Source of the DNA: REEB506 sp049317545
Lineage (GTDB): Bacteria > Pseudomonadota > Alphaproteobacteria > Caulobacterales > Aquidulcibacteraceae
DNA length: 64,000 nucleotides
Direction of reading: 5' to 3'
NCBI GenBank assembly: GCA_049317545.1
Contig: JBMOIB010000002.1
Span: 1-64,000, forward strand
A program made the position numbers and the translations under genes. The notes below the pieces were generated by a model that ran no database searches, was not told where the DNA came from, and saw only the letters and a program-made list of their open reading frames with translations. Below are positions 7,914 to 17,029 of this stretch, piece after piece (position 1 is the first letter of the stretch; each line of letters begins with the position of its first letter).

Positions 7914-8903
7914 ATGTTGCAGCCTTCGCCCTCGCAGGACCCTGCCGAAGCCGGCCGCGCCGAAAGCGCGGCGCCGGCGCGCGCCGCTGCGGCCGAGGCG
8001 CTTCTCGGGCTCGATCCGTCGCTGCGCGCTGGGGACAAGCTTGCGCGCGCCCGAGAACATCTCGGACTGAGCCTGGAGCACGTGGCGGACCGGTTGCGCG
8101 TGCGCCGGGATTACCTCGAAGCGCTTGAAGCGATGAACATCAAGCTGTTGCCGGGCCGGGCGTACACGCTCGCCTATCTGCGCAGCTACGCGACCCACCT
8201 TGGACTCGATCCGGCCGCGATCGTGGCGCAATTCCAGCGGGAGTCCGCGCTCACGCGCGAGGACGTGAACCCGCAACTGCGCAATCCGGAATCAAAGCCG
8301 CGGCGCGAACGGCCTTGGCTAGCGGCATTGGCGATCGCGCTTGCGATCGCCGGCTTTCTCGGATGGCGCGCCTACGAGGACGTTTCGCACGATCCGCGCG
8401 CGACGCGAACGGCGCATCGCGCCGAACGCGCTGAGACGGGTCAGGCCGCGTCCGAGCCCGAGGCGACCGGCCCTACGCTCACCCGTGTGGTTGTTGAATT
8501 GCGCGCCTTGCGCACCGCCTGGCTCGCTGTTCGAGGCCCAGAAGGCACGATTTTCCTCGCTCGTGAATTGCGCGCGGGCGAAGGGTTCCGTCCGGACGTC
8601 GGGGCGGGCTGGACGATCCACGCCAAGGACGGCGGCGCCATCGAACTGATCGTCGACGGCGTTTCGCGCGGTCCTCTCGGCGAAGACGGCTCGCCGGTGC
8701 TCGGCCGCCAGGTCGACGCCATCGCAGCCGCTGCTCCGGCGCCTGTGCTGCCGCCGCCAGTCGCCGCGCCTAAACCTCCGCGTCCCGCTGCTGTTGCGCC
8801 GCCCGTGGCGAGCGCGCCGCCGCTGACCGGCGCGTCGCCGACGCCAGATCCCGCCTCAACCGGCCCAGCAGCGCCGGCCGCCATTGGACGCGCCGCCGGC
8901 TGA
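7914..8903 (+). CDS. RodZ-like helix-turn-helix membrane protein with DUF4115 domain
   Basis: The 329-residue protein has a Cro-type HTH of the RodZ class at roughly 40-105, one transmembrane helix at about 134-153, and a periplasmic DUF4115 beta domain (about 185-265). A proline/alanine-rich tail closes it. Proteins of this design anchor or tune the MreB cytoskeleton for rod shape. HTH-DUF4115 genes immediately upstream of ispG are frequent in proteobacteria, as seen here. The start at 7914 leaves a disordered 35-residue N-terminus. Confidence 0.85.
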   Translation: MLQPSPSQDPAEAGRAESAAPARAAAAEALLGLDPSLRAGDKLARAREHLGLSLEHVADRLRVRRDYLEALEAMNIKLLPGRAYTLAYLRSYATHLGLDPAAIVAQFQRESALTREDVNPQLRNPESKPRRERPWLAALAIALAIAGFLGWRAYEDVSHDPRATRTAHRAERAETGQAASEPEATGPTLTRVVVELRALRTAWLAVRGPEGTIFLARELRAGEGFRPDVGAGWTIHAKDGGAIELIVDGVSRGPLGEDGSPVLGRQVDAIAAAAPAPVLPPPVAAPKPPRPAAVAPPVASAPPLTGASPTPDPASTGPAAPAAIGRAAG

Positions 8904-8912
8904 CGACCTTTG

Positions 8913-8935
8913 AGCCAAATCGGCTTGGCTTTCAT
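8913..8935 (+). terminator. Weak intrinsic terminator candidate after the RodZ-like gene
   Basis: AGCCAA (8913-8918) pairs with TTGGCT (8925-8930) across a 6-nt loop, and TTCATT follows. The stem is short and the U-tract is interrupted, so termination would be partial. It lies 10 bp after the stop codon and 62 bp before ispG. Confidence 0.35.
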
Positions 8936-8996
8936 TGGGCTCTACCGTTCACCCGTTTGAGGGCCTAGATGGCAGAGGTCAAAGCGTGAGGCGGTG

Positions 8997-10118
8997 ATGT
9001 CGGACATGCATGCGATCCGTCCCTGGCGGCGGATCGAGCGGCGCAAGAGCCGCAAAATTCATGTCGGGTCGGTGGCGATCGGCGGTGATGCGCCGATCAC
9101 GGTTCAGACCATGACGAATACGCCCACGACCGATCCCGGCGCGACGATCGATCAGATCCGCCGCTGTGAAGAGGCCGGCGTCGATCTCATCCGCGTCTCC
9201 TGCCCGGACGAGGAGAGCACCAAGGCTCTGAAGTCGATCGTCGCCGCGGCCAAGGTCCCGATCATCGCGGACATTCACTTCCACTACCGCCGGGCGATCG
9301 AGGCGGCGCGGGCCGGCGCGGCGTGCCTGCGCATCAATCCCGGCAACATCGGCTCAGCCGAGCGGGTGCGGGAGGTGGTTCAGGCCGCGAAAGACCATGG
9401 CTGCGCCATCCGGATCGGCGTCAACGCCGGTTCATTGGAGGCAGATCTGCTCGAAAAGTACGGCGAGCCCTGCCCGGAGGCCCTGGTCGAAAGCGCGCTC
9501 GATCACGCCAACATCTTGCGCGATCACGACTTTCACGAGTTCAAGATCTCGGTGAAGGCGTCCGACGCCTTCCTAACGGTCGCCGCCTATACCGCGCTCG
9601 CCGACGCGATCGATTGCCCCTTGCATTTGGGTGTGACGGAAGCTGGCCCGGCCAGGATCGGCACGGTGAAATCCTCGATCGCGCTGGGAAACCTGCTCTG
9701 GGCCGGAATCGGCGATACGATACGCGTGTCCCTGGCCGCCGCGCCCGAGGAAGAGGTGCGGGTCGGGCACGACATCTTGAAGTCGCTGGGCCTGCGCACG
9801 CGCGGCGTCAACATCATCGCTTGTCCCTCGTGCGCCCGGCAGGGGTTCGACGTCATCAAGACCGTCGAGATCCTTGAGGCGCGCCTCGCCCATATCGCTG
9901 AGCCCATTTCCCTCTCGATCATCGGTTGCGTCGTCAACGGACCTGGCGAGGCGCTCTACACGGACCTTGGCTTCACCGGCGGCGGGAAGGGGGCGGGCAT
10001 GGTCTATGTCGCCGGGCGGGCCGATCACAAGGCCGATAACGAGGGCATGATCGAGCACATCGTCGATTTGGTTGAGCGCCGTGCGGCCGAGGTGCGGGCG
10101 TCAGCGTTAGGGGATTGA
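8997..10118 (+). CDS. ispG: 4-hydroxy-3-methylbut-2-en-1-yl diphosphate synthase (GcpE)
   Basis: The 373-residue enzyme catalyses the penultimate step of the methylerythritol phosphate isoprenoid pathway in the cytoplasm. The three [4Fe-4S] ligands are present: Cys276 and Cys279 in ACPSCARQG and Cys311 in IIGCVVNGPGEA. The TIM-barrel half is recognisable from PITVQTMTNTPTTD and DLIRVSCPDEES. ATG 8997 sits directly behind an in-frame GTG at 8994 with GTGAGGCG upstream as a modest ribosome site. It follows the RodZ-like gene in the usual order. Confidence 0.96.
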   Translation: MSDMHAIRPWRRIERRKSRKIHVGSVAIGGDAPITVQTMTNTPTTDPGATIDQIRRCEEAGVDLIRVSCPDEESTKALKSIVAAAKVPIIADIHFHYRRAIEAARAGAACLRINPGNIGSAERVREVVQAAKDHGCAIRIGVNAGSLEADLLEKYGEPCPEALVESALDHANILRDHDFHEFKISVKASDAFLTVAAYTALADAIDCPLHLGVTEAGPARIGTVKSSIALGNLLWAGIGDTIRVSLAAAPEEEVRVGHDILKSLGLRTRGVNIIACPSCARQGFDVIKTVEILEARLAHIAEPISLSIIGCVVNGPGEALYTDLGFTGGGKGAGMVYVAGRADHKADNEGMIEHIVDLVERRAAEVRASALGD

Positions 10119-10209
10119 AAAGATTTAATTTCCGCTGCCTGAGAAGATTTTTAACCAGACGTTTCGTTCTCCGCGCGAGTATGCTACCCACACGCTCCTG
10201 GAGACTTCC

Positions 10210-11088
10210 ATGCGCAACGTGATCCTACTTCATGCGAGACAAGACGCGGGGCTCGCAGAAGAGTTCGCGGCTCGCAATCATCGCATCGCGTTGGCCTGCG
10301 CGGTTGATCGCACCATGTCGGTCGGCCGGTTCGGTCCCCAGTTCCAATTGGCCGTTCTCTGGACGCGTCGCGCTGCGCTCGATGGACTGGAATGGCGCAT
10401 GGCGGACGCCGTCGGCGATCGCGAACTCCCGTCGTTCCTTCTGGTTCTGGACAATGTGCCGGTTCCTGGTTGCCTGAACGACGTCGGCGTCCGTGCGGCC
10501 GTGACGGCGATGACCGATCTGGAAGATGTGTTCCGGGTCGCTCCGTCGCGCTTCGTTGTTGATATGGACGCTGAATTGGCCGGCGCCGCGCGCGCCGCGG
10601 GCCGGCGTCGCGCCGCCGCCGCAGCGACGACGGCTGCGCTAAGCATCGGCTGCGGCGCGCTCTTGGCGCACGCTGCGTCTCCGCACGGGCTTATCGCGCT
10701 GACCGCCGAACCGACATTCACGCCGACCGCCCGCATCGCGCATGCGCCGAACCCGGTCTATTCGAGCGAAGAGGCCCTCCCGGCGATCGAAGCCGTCGTC
10801 GTGCGTGCCGATCAGGTGCGCGCCTCGGCCGTCGCCGTTTCGGAATCGCCGCTCATCCGGGCTCGTTTCGAACGGGTGAAGTCGCTGGCGATCTCCGACA
10901 TGCTGCTCGCGCAAATGGCGACCCGCGCCGAAGCCCAAGCGCAAAACCTGTTCCGCGCTGCGCCCAAGGTCCAGTCGCTTTCGGCGGCCGATATTGCCGT
11001 CCCGGAGCAGGTTCTCGCCACGGCAGATGATATTGGCGTGAAGTTTGCGCTGGCCGATTTCGCGCCTGGGCTGGGATCGACCTTCTGA
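10210..11088 (+). CDS. Putative TIR-like domain protein with membrane anchor, unknown function
   Basis: The 292-residue protein opens with VILLHARQDAGLAEEFA, a strand-helix pattern typical of TIR domains. QLAVLWTRRAALDGLEW (about 47-63) sits where TIR proteins have the SxxYxxSxWC stretch. The residue four after the Trp is Asp rather than the catalytic Glu of NAD-cleaving TIRs. A basic segment (RAAGRRR) then leads into a single hydrophobic helix around 147-165, followed by about 120 residues predicted outside the cytoplasm. The family assignment is tentative. ATG 10210 has GGAG 8 nt upstream. It lies between ispG and glmM, with an AT-rich stretch upstream likely carrying its promoter. Confidence 0.6.
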   Translation: MRNVILLHARQDAGLAEEFAARNHRIALACAVDRTMSVGRFGPQFQLAVLWTRRAALDGLEWRMADAVGDRELPSFLLVLDNVPVPGCLNDVGVRAAVTAMTDLEDVFRVAPSRFVVDMDAELAGAARAAGRRRAAAAATTAALSIGCGALLAHAASPHGLIALTAEPTFTPTARIAHAPNPVYSSEEALPAIEAVVVRADQVRASAVAVSESPLIRARFERVKSLAISDMLLAQMATRAEAQAQNLFRAAPKVQSLSAADIAVPEQVLATADDIGVKFALADFAPGLGSTF

Positions 11089-11113
11089 TCTCGCGGGGCC
11101 GCGCCAGAGGCCG

Positions 11114-12469
11114 ATGATGAATCGCAAGTATTTCGGAACTGACGGCATTCGCGGCACCGCGAACAGTTTTCCCATGACGCCAGAAGTCGCCTTGCGCGTC
11201 GGTCTCGCGGCAGGGAAGGCCTTCAAATCCGGCGACCGGCGCCATTCGGTGGTGATCGGTAAGGATACCCGCCTTTCGGGCTACATGATCGAACCCGCTC
11301 TCGTCGCCGGCTTTACCGCGACGGGGATGGACGTGGTTCTGCTCGGACCGTTGCCGACGCCTGCTGTCGCGATGATGACGCGGTCGCTGCGCGCCGATCT
11401 CGGCGTCATGATCTCGGCGAGCCACAACAAGTACCACGACAACGGCGTCAAACTTTTCGGACCCGACGGCTATAAATTGTCCGACGATAAGGAGCTCGAA
11501 ATCGAGCGACTGATGGACGAACCGCTCGATTCCGGCCTGTCGGACGCCAGCGCGCTCGGCCGCGCCAAGCGCATCGACGACAGCCAGGCGCGCTACGTCG
11601 AGATCGTCAAAGCGACCTTCCCGCGCGGCATGAGCCTGCAAGGCCTGCGCATCGTCGTCGATACCGCCAATGGCGCCGCCTACAAGGTCGCGCCCACGGC
11701 CCTGTTCGAACTCGGCGCCGAAGTGTTCCGCGTCGGCGACGCGCCGAACGGCTTCAACATCAACGACGAAGTCGGCTCAACGGATCCGCGCGCCCTGCGC
11801 GACGCGGTTCTCAAGTATCGCGCCGACATTGGGATCGGGCTGGACGGCGACGCCGACCGCGTTGTCCTGTGCGATGAAAAGGGCCGCCTCATCGAGGGCG
11901 ATCAATTGATGGCCCTGATCGCCACGTCCTGGAAAAAGGCCGGGGCCCTCACCAAGCCGGGCGTCGTCGCCACCGTCATGTCCAACCTCGGTCTCGAGCG
12001 CTATCTGAAGGGCCTCAGCCTCACGCTCGAGCGCACCAAAGTCGGCGATCGCTATGTCGTCGAGGCGATGCGCCAGAAGGGCTACAACGTCGGCGGGGAA
12101 CAGTCGGGACACATCGTATTGTCGGATTTCTCGACGACCGGCGACGGTCTGCTTGCAGCGCTGCAGGTACTCGCCGTCTTGGTGCAATCCGGACGCCCCG
12201 TCTCCGAGGTCTGCCACCTGTTCGATCCGACGCCGCAGGTCCTCGAGAATGTGAAGGTCGCCAATCCCGCCGCGGTCGAAAGCGAAGGCGTCGTCACGGC
12301 GATCAAGGCGGCCGAAAAGCGGCTGGGCAATCGCGGCCGCATTCTCGTGCGAAAATCAGGCACCGAACCGCTGGTGCGGATCATGGCGGAAGGCGACGAA
12401 GAATCCGTCATCCGCGCGATCGTTTCGGAAATCGCCGACGCTGTCCGTAAGAGCGCGCAGGCGGCCTAG
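11114..12469 (+). CDS. glmM: Phosphoglucosamine mutase
   Basis: The 451-residue enzyme converts glucosamine-6-phosphate to glucosamine-1-phosphate for peptidoglycan and lipopolysaccharide. The phosphoserine loop ISASHNKYHDNG carries Ser103, the metal loop is GLDGDADRV, and the phosphate-binding loop near the C-terminus is RKSGTEPLVR. Two adjacent ATG codons (11114, 11117) follow AGAGG; the second has slightly better spacing. It is convergent with pgi, separated by a palindromic element. Confidence 0.97.
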   Translation: MMNRKYFGTDGIRGTANSFPMTPEVALRVGLAAGKAFKSGDRRHSVVIGKDTRLSGYMIEPALVAGFTATGMDVVLLGPLPTPAVAMMTRSLRADLGVMISASHNKYHDNGVKLFGPDGYKLSDDKELEIERLMDEPLDSGLSDASALGRAKRIDDSQARYVEIVKATFPRGMSLQGLRIVVDTANGAAYKVAPTALFELGAEVFRVGDAPNGFNINDEVGSTDPRALRDAVLKYRADIGIGLDGDADRVVLCDEKGRLIEGDQLMALIATSWKKAGALTKPGVVATVMSNLGLERYLKGLSLTLERTKVGDRYVVEAMRQKGYNVGGEQSGHIVLSDFSTTGDGLLAALQVLAVLVQSGRPVSEVCHLFDPTPQVLENVKVANPAAVESEGVVTAIKAAEKRLGNRGRILVRKSGTEPLVRIMAEGDEESVIRAIVSEIADAVRKSAQAA

Positions 12470-12506
12470 CCGAAAAGCGCGCGCGAAACCTCCGGCGGCG
12501 GCGGTT

Positions 12507-12629
12507 CACCCCTCATCCGGCGCTTCGCGCCACCTTCTCCCACAAGGGGAGAAGGGCGCCGCAGAGGTCCTTCTCCCCTTGTGGGAGAAGGTGGATCGCG
12601 AGCAACGCTCGCGAGACGGAAGAGGGGTG
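12507..12629. repeat. Nested inverted-repeat element (REP/MITE-like)
   Basis: The central 25-bp arms at 12531-12555 and 12569-12593 are perfect complements around a 13-bp spacer. Outside them are short hairpins GGCGC-TTC-GCGCC (12519-12531) and CGCGAGC-AAC-GCTCGCG (12597-12613). The outermost ends are CACCCCTC (12507-12514) and GAGGGGTG (12622-12629). The stacked palindromes match the plan of dispersed repeats common between convergent genes in alphaproteobacteria. It can form a very stable bidirectional terminator-like structure between glmM and pgi. Confidence 0.8.
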
Positions 12630-12657
12630 TAAGCGCTAAGGCGCGCCAGCGGGGAGG

Positions 12658-14247
12658 CTACTCCCGCAACCTCGCAATCCACGCCGCGGTGCTCGGGTCG
12701 TGTTGGCGCGTGGCCGGTTTGCCTTCCAGGGCGCGCGCGACGCCCTGTGCGAGGACCTTGCCCAATTCCACGCCCCATTGATCGAAGGCGTTGATCCCCA
12801 TGAACGTCGCCTGGACGAACGTGCGGTGCTCATAGAAGGCGATCAGCGCGCCGAGCGTCGTTGGCGCGATCGCGTCCAGGCCGATCAGGGTCGACGGTCG
12901 ATCGCCGGGAAAGGCCTTGTGGGGGGCAAGCCGCGTCGCCGCGCCGGCGTCGGCGCCCGCAGCGAAGAGCTCAGCGCGCGCAGCGCTTTCGCTTTTGCCC
13001 AGCAGCAGCGCTTCGGCCTGAGCCAGCGCGTTTGCGCGCAACAATAGGCGGTGTCCGGACGGACCTTCGCCCGGTCCCATATCGACGATGAACTCGACGG
13101 GGATCGGCTCTGCGCCCTGGTGCAACAATTGGAAGAAGCTGTGCTGAGCGTTGGCGCCGACGTCGCCCCAGGTCACGCCGGCGGCAAGGTGGCGCACGGG
13201 CTTGCCGGCGCGATCGACGCCTTTGCCGTTCGATTCCATTTCGAGCTGCTGCAGAAACGCCGGCAACAAAGCGAGGCGGCGGGCGTAGGGCGCAACGACG
13301 TAAGAATGCGCGGCGAAGTGCGTGCGGTTGAGCGTCTGCACGCAGGCCGACACGAATGGCGCGTTGCGGGCCAGCGGCAAAGCGCGGAAATGCGCGTCCA
13401 TCTCGTTGGCGCCGGACAGCAGCGCGTCGAACGCGCCCTCGCGCAGCGCGCAATCGGCCGACAGCCCGACCGCTGACCACAGCGAATAGCGGCCGCCCAC
13501 CCAATCGCGGAACGGGAACAATTGCTCGGGATCGGCGCCCCAGGCGATGGCGCGTTCCGGCGCGGCGGTGACGGCGGCGATATGCCGAACCGCGCCCTCG
13601 GGGCCGAGCGACGCGCGCAGCCAGGCGCGCGCCGCCTCGGCGTTCGCCATCGTCTCTTGCGTCGTGAACGTCTTGGAGACGACCACCACCAAAGTGCGCG
13701 CGGGATCCAATCCCTCAAGCGCGTCGGCGATGTCGGCGCCGTCGACATTGGCCGCGAACCGCAACGTCACGTCCGGCGCGCGATAGGCCTTCAGCGCATC
13801 AACGAGCAGGCGGGGGCCAAGGTCGGAGCCGCCGATGCCGATGTGGACCAGCGCATTCAAGGACGCGCCCGTCGCGCCGTGAACCGCGCCGGCGCGGAAG
13901 CGCTTGGCGAAAGCCCGGACGCGCGCACGCACCTCTGCGGATTCCGCCGCATGCGGACCGGGGCCGCGCAAATTCGTATGCAGCACGTCGCGGTTTTCGG
14001 TCGAATTGAGAGTCCCGCCCTCGAACAGCGCTGTGCGCGCGGCTTCAAACCCCATCGCTTCGGAGTGCGCGGCGAATGCTGCGATCGCGCCGGCGTCGAT
14101 CCGCTGTTTGGAAACGTCGAGGACGATGTGCGGGGCGGCGACCGTAAAGGTCTCGATGCGATGCGGATCGGCGCCGAACAGATCGAGTATCCGAATGCGT
14201 TTGAGGCGTTCGGCCTCGCGGTCGATCTGCGACCAAGTCTCAGTCAT
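12658..14247 (-). CDS. pgi: Glucose-6-phosphate isomerase
   Basis: The 529-residue enzyme interconverts glucose-6-phosphate and fructose-6-phosphate. Signatures are IGIGGSDLGPRL near residue 140, VVVSKTFTTQET near 200 and the C-terminal block with FDQWGVELGK. ATG 14247 gives MTETWSQIDRE; an upstream extension of six codons has no support. It is convergent with glmM, so sugar flux toward the cell wall and glycolysis is encoded side by side. The enzyme is cytoplasmic and no oddity is seen. Confidence 0.97.
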   Translation of the reverse strand: MTETWSQIDREAERLKRIRILDLFGADPHRIETFTVAAPHIVLDVSKQRIDAGAIAAFAAHSEAMGFEAARTALFEGGTLNSTENRDVLHTNLRGPGPHAAESAEVRARVRAFAKRFRAGAVHGATGASLNALVHIGIGGSDLGPRLLVDALKAYRAPDVTLRFAANVDGADIADALEGLDPARTLVVVVSKTFTTQETMANAEAARAWLRASLGPEGAVRHIAAVTAAPERAIAWGADPEQLFPFRDWVGGRYSLWSAVGLSADCALREGAFDALLSGANEMDAHFRALPLARNAPFVSACVQTLNRTHFAAHSYVVAPYARRLALLPAFLQQLEMESNGKGVDRAGKPVRHLAAGVTWGDVGANAQHSFFQLLHQGAEPIPVEFIVDMGPGEGPSGHRLLLRANALAQAEALLLGKSESAARAELFAAGADAGAATRLAPHKAFPGDRPSTLIGLDAIAPTTLGALIAFYEHRTFVQATFMGINAFDQWGVELGKVLAQGVARALEGKPATRQHDPSTAAWIARLRE

Positions 14248-14301
14248 CGCGGCGCTCCGTGGCACGTCGTCAGGCCGTGAGCGGCAGGCTTAGCTAGCTC
14301 G

Positions 14302-14904
14302 TCAGCGCGACGCCAGCAGGAAGACCACGTCCTCTGCGAACAAGTTTGCACGCCACAAAGACTTTGCGAACGGCGCTCCGGCCGCGTCGCCGGCGATCGG
14401 CACAGCGCGCTCAAGGTGAATGCCGAGCGACTTCGCGAGATCAACGAAGTCGCGCACCGTGCACAGATGGATGTTCTCGCTCTCGTGCCAGGCGGCGGGC
14501 AGATTCTCGGTGACCGGCATGCGGCCGCGAGTGACGAGATCGAAGCGGACCTTCCAATGCCCGAAGTTCGGCATCGACACGATTGCGCGGTCCGCGACGC
14601 GCATCAGCTCGCGGAGCACGGCCCTTGGATTGCGCACGGCCTGAATGGTTTTGGAGAGCACGACGACGTCGAAGGCGCGGTCCGGGTAAACGGCGAGGTC
14701 CCGGTCCGCATCGCCCTGGACGACGGAAAGGCCCTTCGCCACGCAGGCGTTGACGCCGTCCTGACTGATCTCTAGCCCGCGGCCTCTGGCGTTCTTGTCG
14801 CGCGCCAGCAGCTCCAAAAGCGCGCCGTCGCCGCAGCCGATGTCCAGCACCTTGGCGCCGTGCGGAACCATGTCAGCGATGACCAAATGGTCGACCCGCG
14901 CCAT
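14302..14904 (-). CDS. metW: Methionine biosynthesis protein MetW
   Basis: The 200-residue protein has a methyltransferase fold with VLDIGCGDGALLELL near residue 20 and the MetW signature SMPNFGHWKVRFDLVTRGRMP at about 110-130. MetW partners MetX and is needed for efficient homoserine acylation in many alphaproteobacteria. The start ATG at 14904 shares one base with the metX stop, so translation is coupled; a GTG one codon earlier is also possible. Confidence 0.93.
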   Translation of the reverse strand: MARVDHLVIADMVPHGAKVLDIGCGDGALLELLARDKNARGRGLEISQDGVNACVAKGLSVVQGDADRDLAVYPDRAFDVVVLSKTIQAVRNPRAVLRELMRVADRAIVSMPNFGHWKVRFDLVTRGRMPVTENLPAAWHESENIHLCTVRDFVDLAKSLGIHLERAVPIAGDAAGAPFAKSLWRANLFAEDVVFLLASR

Positions 14905-16082
14905 CACGCCGCCTCCGTCTTCAACGGCAGCCCGCGCGTCGCGGCGGCGGCGTCGATGAACCCGGTGAGCGCGCGTTCAAACGTCGGCTCTTCCAGCAGG
15001 AAGGCGTCGTGCCCCTTGTCGGTCTCGACCTCGACGTAGCTCGCATCGCAATTGCCGGCGATGAGCCCGCGAACGATCGCTTTGTTTTCGTTTGGCGGGT
15101 AATGCCAGTCCGACGAGAAGCCGAACACGCAAAAGCGCGCTGGGCAGTCGCGGAACGCCGTCGCGAGACTGCCGCCGTAATCGGCGGCGAGGTCGAAGTA
15201 ATCCACGGCGCGCGTGATGTAGAGGTAGGAATTGGCGTCGAACCGATCGACGAAATTTCGCCCCTGGTGGCGCAGGTAAGATTCGATCTGGAAATCCGCG
15301 TCGAAGCCGAACGACACTTGCTCGCGCGATTGCAGCGAGCGGTCGAACTTGTTCCGCAGCGCCGTCTCAGAAAGGTACGTGATGTGCGCCGCCATGCGTG
15401 CAACGGCGAGCCCTTTGGCGGGGCGCGTGTCGAAGCGCGCGTAGTCGCCGTCGCGCCAATCGAGATCGGCCATGATGGCCTGGCGGCCGACTTCGTAGAA
15501 CGCGATGTTCTGCGCCGAGTGCCGCGCCGCGGTGGCGATGGCGACGCACGAATGCACCCGCTTGGGGTAGGCGCTCGCCCATTGCAGCGCCTGCATCCCG
15601 CCGATCGACCCGCCGATCACGCAGAACAGGGTTTCGATCTGCAGCGCTTCGACCAGCATCGCCTGCGCGCGCACCATGTCCGCCACGGTGATCACAGGGA
15701 AGCGCAGCCCGTAGGGCTGCCCGTCCGGCGCCAAGCTTGAGGGCCCTGTCGACCCCATGCAGCCGCCCAGCACGTTGGCGCAGATGACGAAGAAGCGATT
15801 GGTGTCGATCGGCTTTCCAGGGCCGACCGTGCGCGGCCACCACGGCGGTCGGCCGGTCACCGGATTCATGGACGCCACGAACTGGTCGCCGGTCAAAGCG
15901 TGGCAAACCAGCACGGCGTTGGAGCGATCGGCGTTGAGTGCGCCATAGGTTTCGTAGGAGATCGTCAACGGCGAAAGGACCTGGCCGCTTGACAGCAGCA
16001 GGGGGTGGTCCGGGCCGAACGTGATTGTTTTCAAGCCGCCGCCCGCGGCCAAGCGCCCAACGGGCGAAAGCACCTGATTCAT
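14904..16082 (-). CDS. metX: Homoserine O-acyltransferase MetX
   Basis: The 392-residue alpha/beta hydrolase-fold enzyme acylates homoserine in methionine synthesis. The nucleophile Ser159 lies in GGSIGGMQ, and the acid and histidine are in SSDWHYPP and DKGHDAFL. The MetX family can use acetyl- or succinyl-CoA, and I cannot decide which from the sequence. ATG 16082 is divergent from the chorismate mutase gene across 90 bp. No SAM-II type sequence could be recognised in that gap. Confidence 0.93.
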   Translation of the reverse strand: MNQVLSPVGRLAAGGGLKTITFGPDHPLLLSSGQVLSPLTISYETYGALNADRSNAVLVCHALTGDQFVASMNPVTGRPPWWPRTVGPGKPIDTNRFFVICANVLGGCMGSTGPSSLAPDGQPYGLRFPVITVADMVRAQAMLVEALQIETLFCVIGGSIGGMQALQWASAYPKRVHSCVAIATAARHSAQNIAFYEVGRQAIMADLDWRDGDYARFDTRPAKGLAVARMAAHITYLSETALRNKFDRSLQSREQVSFGFDADFQIESYLRHQGRNFVDRFDANSYLYITRAVDYFDLAADYGGSLATAFRDCPARFCVFGFSSDWHYPPNENKAIVRGLIAGNCDASYVEVETDKGHDAFLLEEPTFERALTGFIDAAAATRGLPLKTEAA

Positions 16083-16172
16083 TTCGTCAGAATAGCGTCT
16101 TGGCGGCGCGGCGCATCCCCTGATCGGCGCCGGCGCCTTGCTGCCGCCGTCAGAGCGCGTCAACATCGCATC

Positions 16173-16994
16173 ATGGACGAGACGCAATCTCCACCGCCCA
16201 CGACCGCCGATGACGCGCTCGCGCAGACGCGCGCCGAACTGGACGCGATCGACGATCAGCTGCTGGCGCTGGTGCAGCAACGCGCCGCGATGGCCGATCG
16301 GATCGCCGCGCTTAAGCCGGGCGTCGGCGCGCCGATCCGCCCGGCGCGCGAAGTCATGCTGCTGCGGCGATTGATCGCCAAGGCCGATCGAGCCGATCAG
16401 GACGCCGTGATCGACGTTTGGCGCGGATTGATCGCCGCTAATGTGCGCCGCCAGCGACCGATCGAGGTCCTTGTCGCCGGCGCCGGCCTGGAAACGCTGC
16501 GCCTGTTCGACCTCTCGCGCCGCCATTTCGGCGCCAGCGCGCGGCTCATCCGCGCCGATGACGCGCGCGCGGCGCTCTCGCGGGCGCTGGAATCGCCAAC
16601 GACCTTGGCCGTTGTCGCCTATCCCGGCGTCTCGGGAGCGGGCGCCTGGTGGCCGATTTTCAACGAAACCCGTTTTCGGCCTCTGGCCGTGGTGGCCGCC
16701 CTTCCGCTCCTGGCCGAGGCCGGGCAGGAGCCCGAAGCCGCGATCGTGGCCCAAGGCATCGCGCTGGAGCCGGCTGGCGGCGACTATACGTTCGCCGTCG
16801 CCTTCGATCACCACCACCGCGCCGCACGCGCCTTCTCCGAGGCGGCTATCGTCGGCCGTGAAGTCGCCCGCTCGCGTGAGGCGATCCTGGTGCGCATCGA
16901 AGGGTTCCTCGCGCAGAATGATCCGCGCGTCCTCGCTTTGATCCAGGCAGGGCTTGACGGGTTCCGCGTGGTGGGGTCCTACGCGCGCATCTGA
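16173..16994 (+). CDS. Chorismate mutase
   Basis: The 273-residue protein begins with an AroQ-type chorismate mutase helix bundle. ELDAIDDQLLALVQQRAAMADRIA at about 22-45 contains the usual acidic and arginine positions, and the domain ends near residue 95. The remaining 175 residues are of uncertain identity; the Gly-rich pieces VAGAGLETLRLF and YPGVSGAGAWW suggest a degenerate substrate-binding fold rather than a full prephenate dehydratase. It converts chorismate to prephenate and stands just ahead of hisC and prephenate dehydrogenase, giving a tyrosine-branch cluster. Confidence 0.85.
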   Translation: MDETQSPPPTTADDALAQTRAELDAIDDQLLALVQQRAAMADRIAALKPGVGAPIRPAREVMLLRRLIAKADRADQDAVIDVWRGLIAANVRRQRPIEVLVAGAGLETLRLFDLSRRHFGASARLIRADDARAALSRALESPTTLAVVAYPGVSGAGAWWPIFNETRFRPLAVVAALPLLAEAGQEPEAAIVAQGIALEPAGGDYTFAVAFDHHHRAARAFSEAAIVGREVARSREAILVRIEGFLAQNDPRVLALIQAGLDGFRVVGSYARI

Positions 16995-17029
16995 TCGGGG
17001 CGCCGCCCCGCTGCTCCCCGGAACACCCC

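Noticed and set aside
10119..10209. CtrA-like half-sites (TTAATTTCC, TTAACCAGACGTTTC)
   Set aside because: Neither fits TTAA-N7-TTAA; the second half has two mismatches.
16083..16172. Possible SAM-II riboswitch in front of metX
   Set aside because: I looked for the conserved pseudoknot blocks of this element upstream of the metX start and could not find them.
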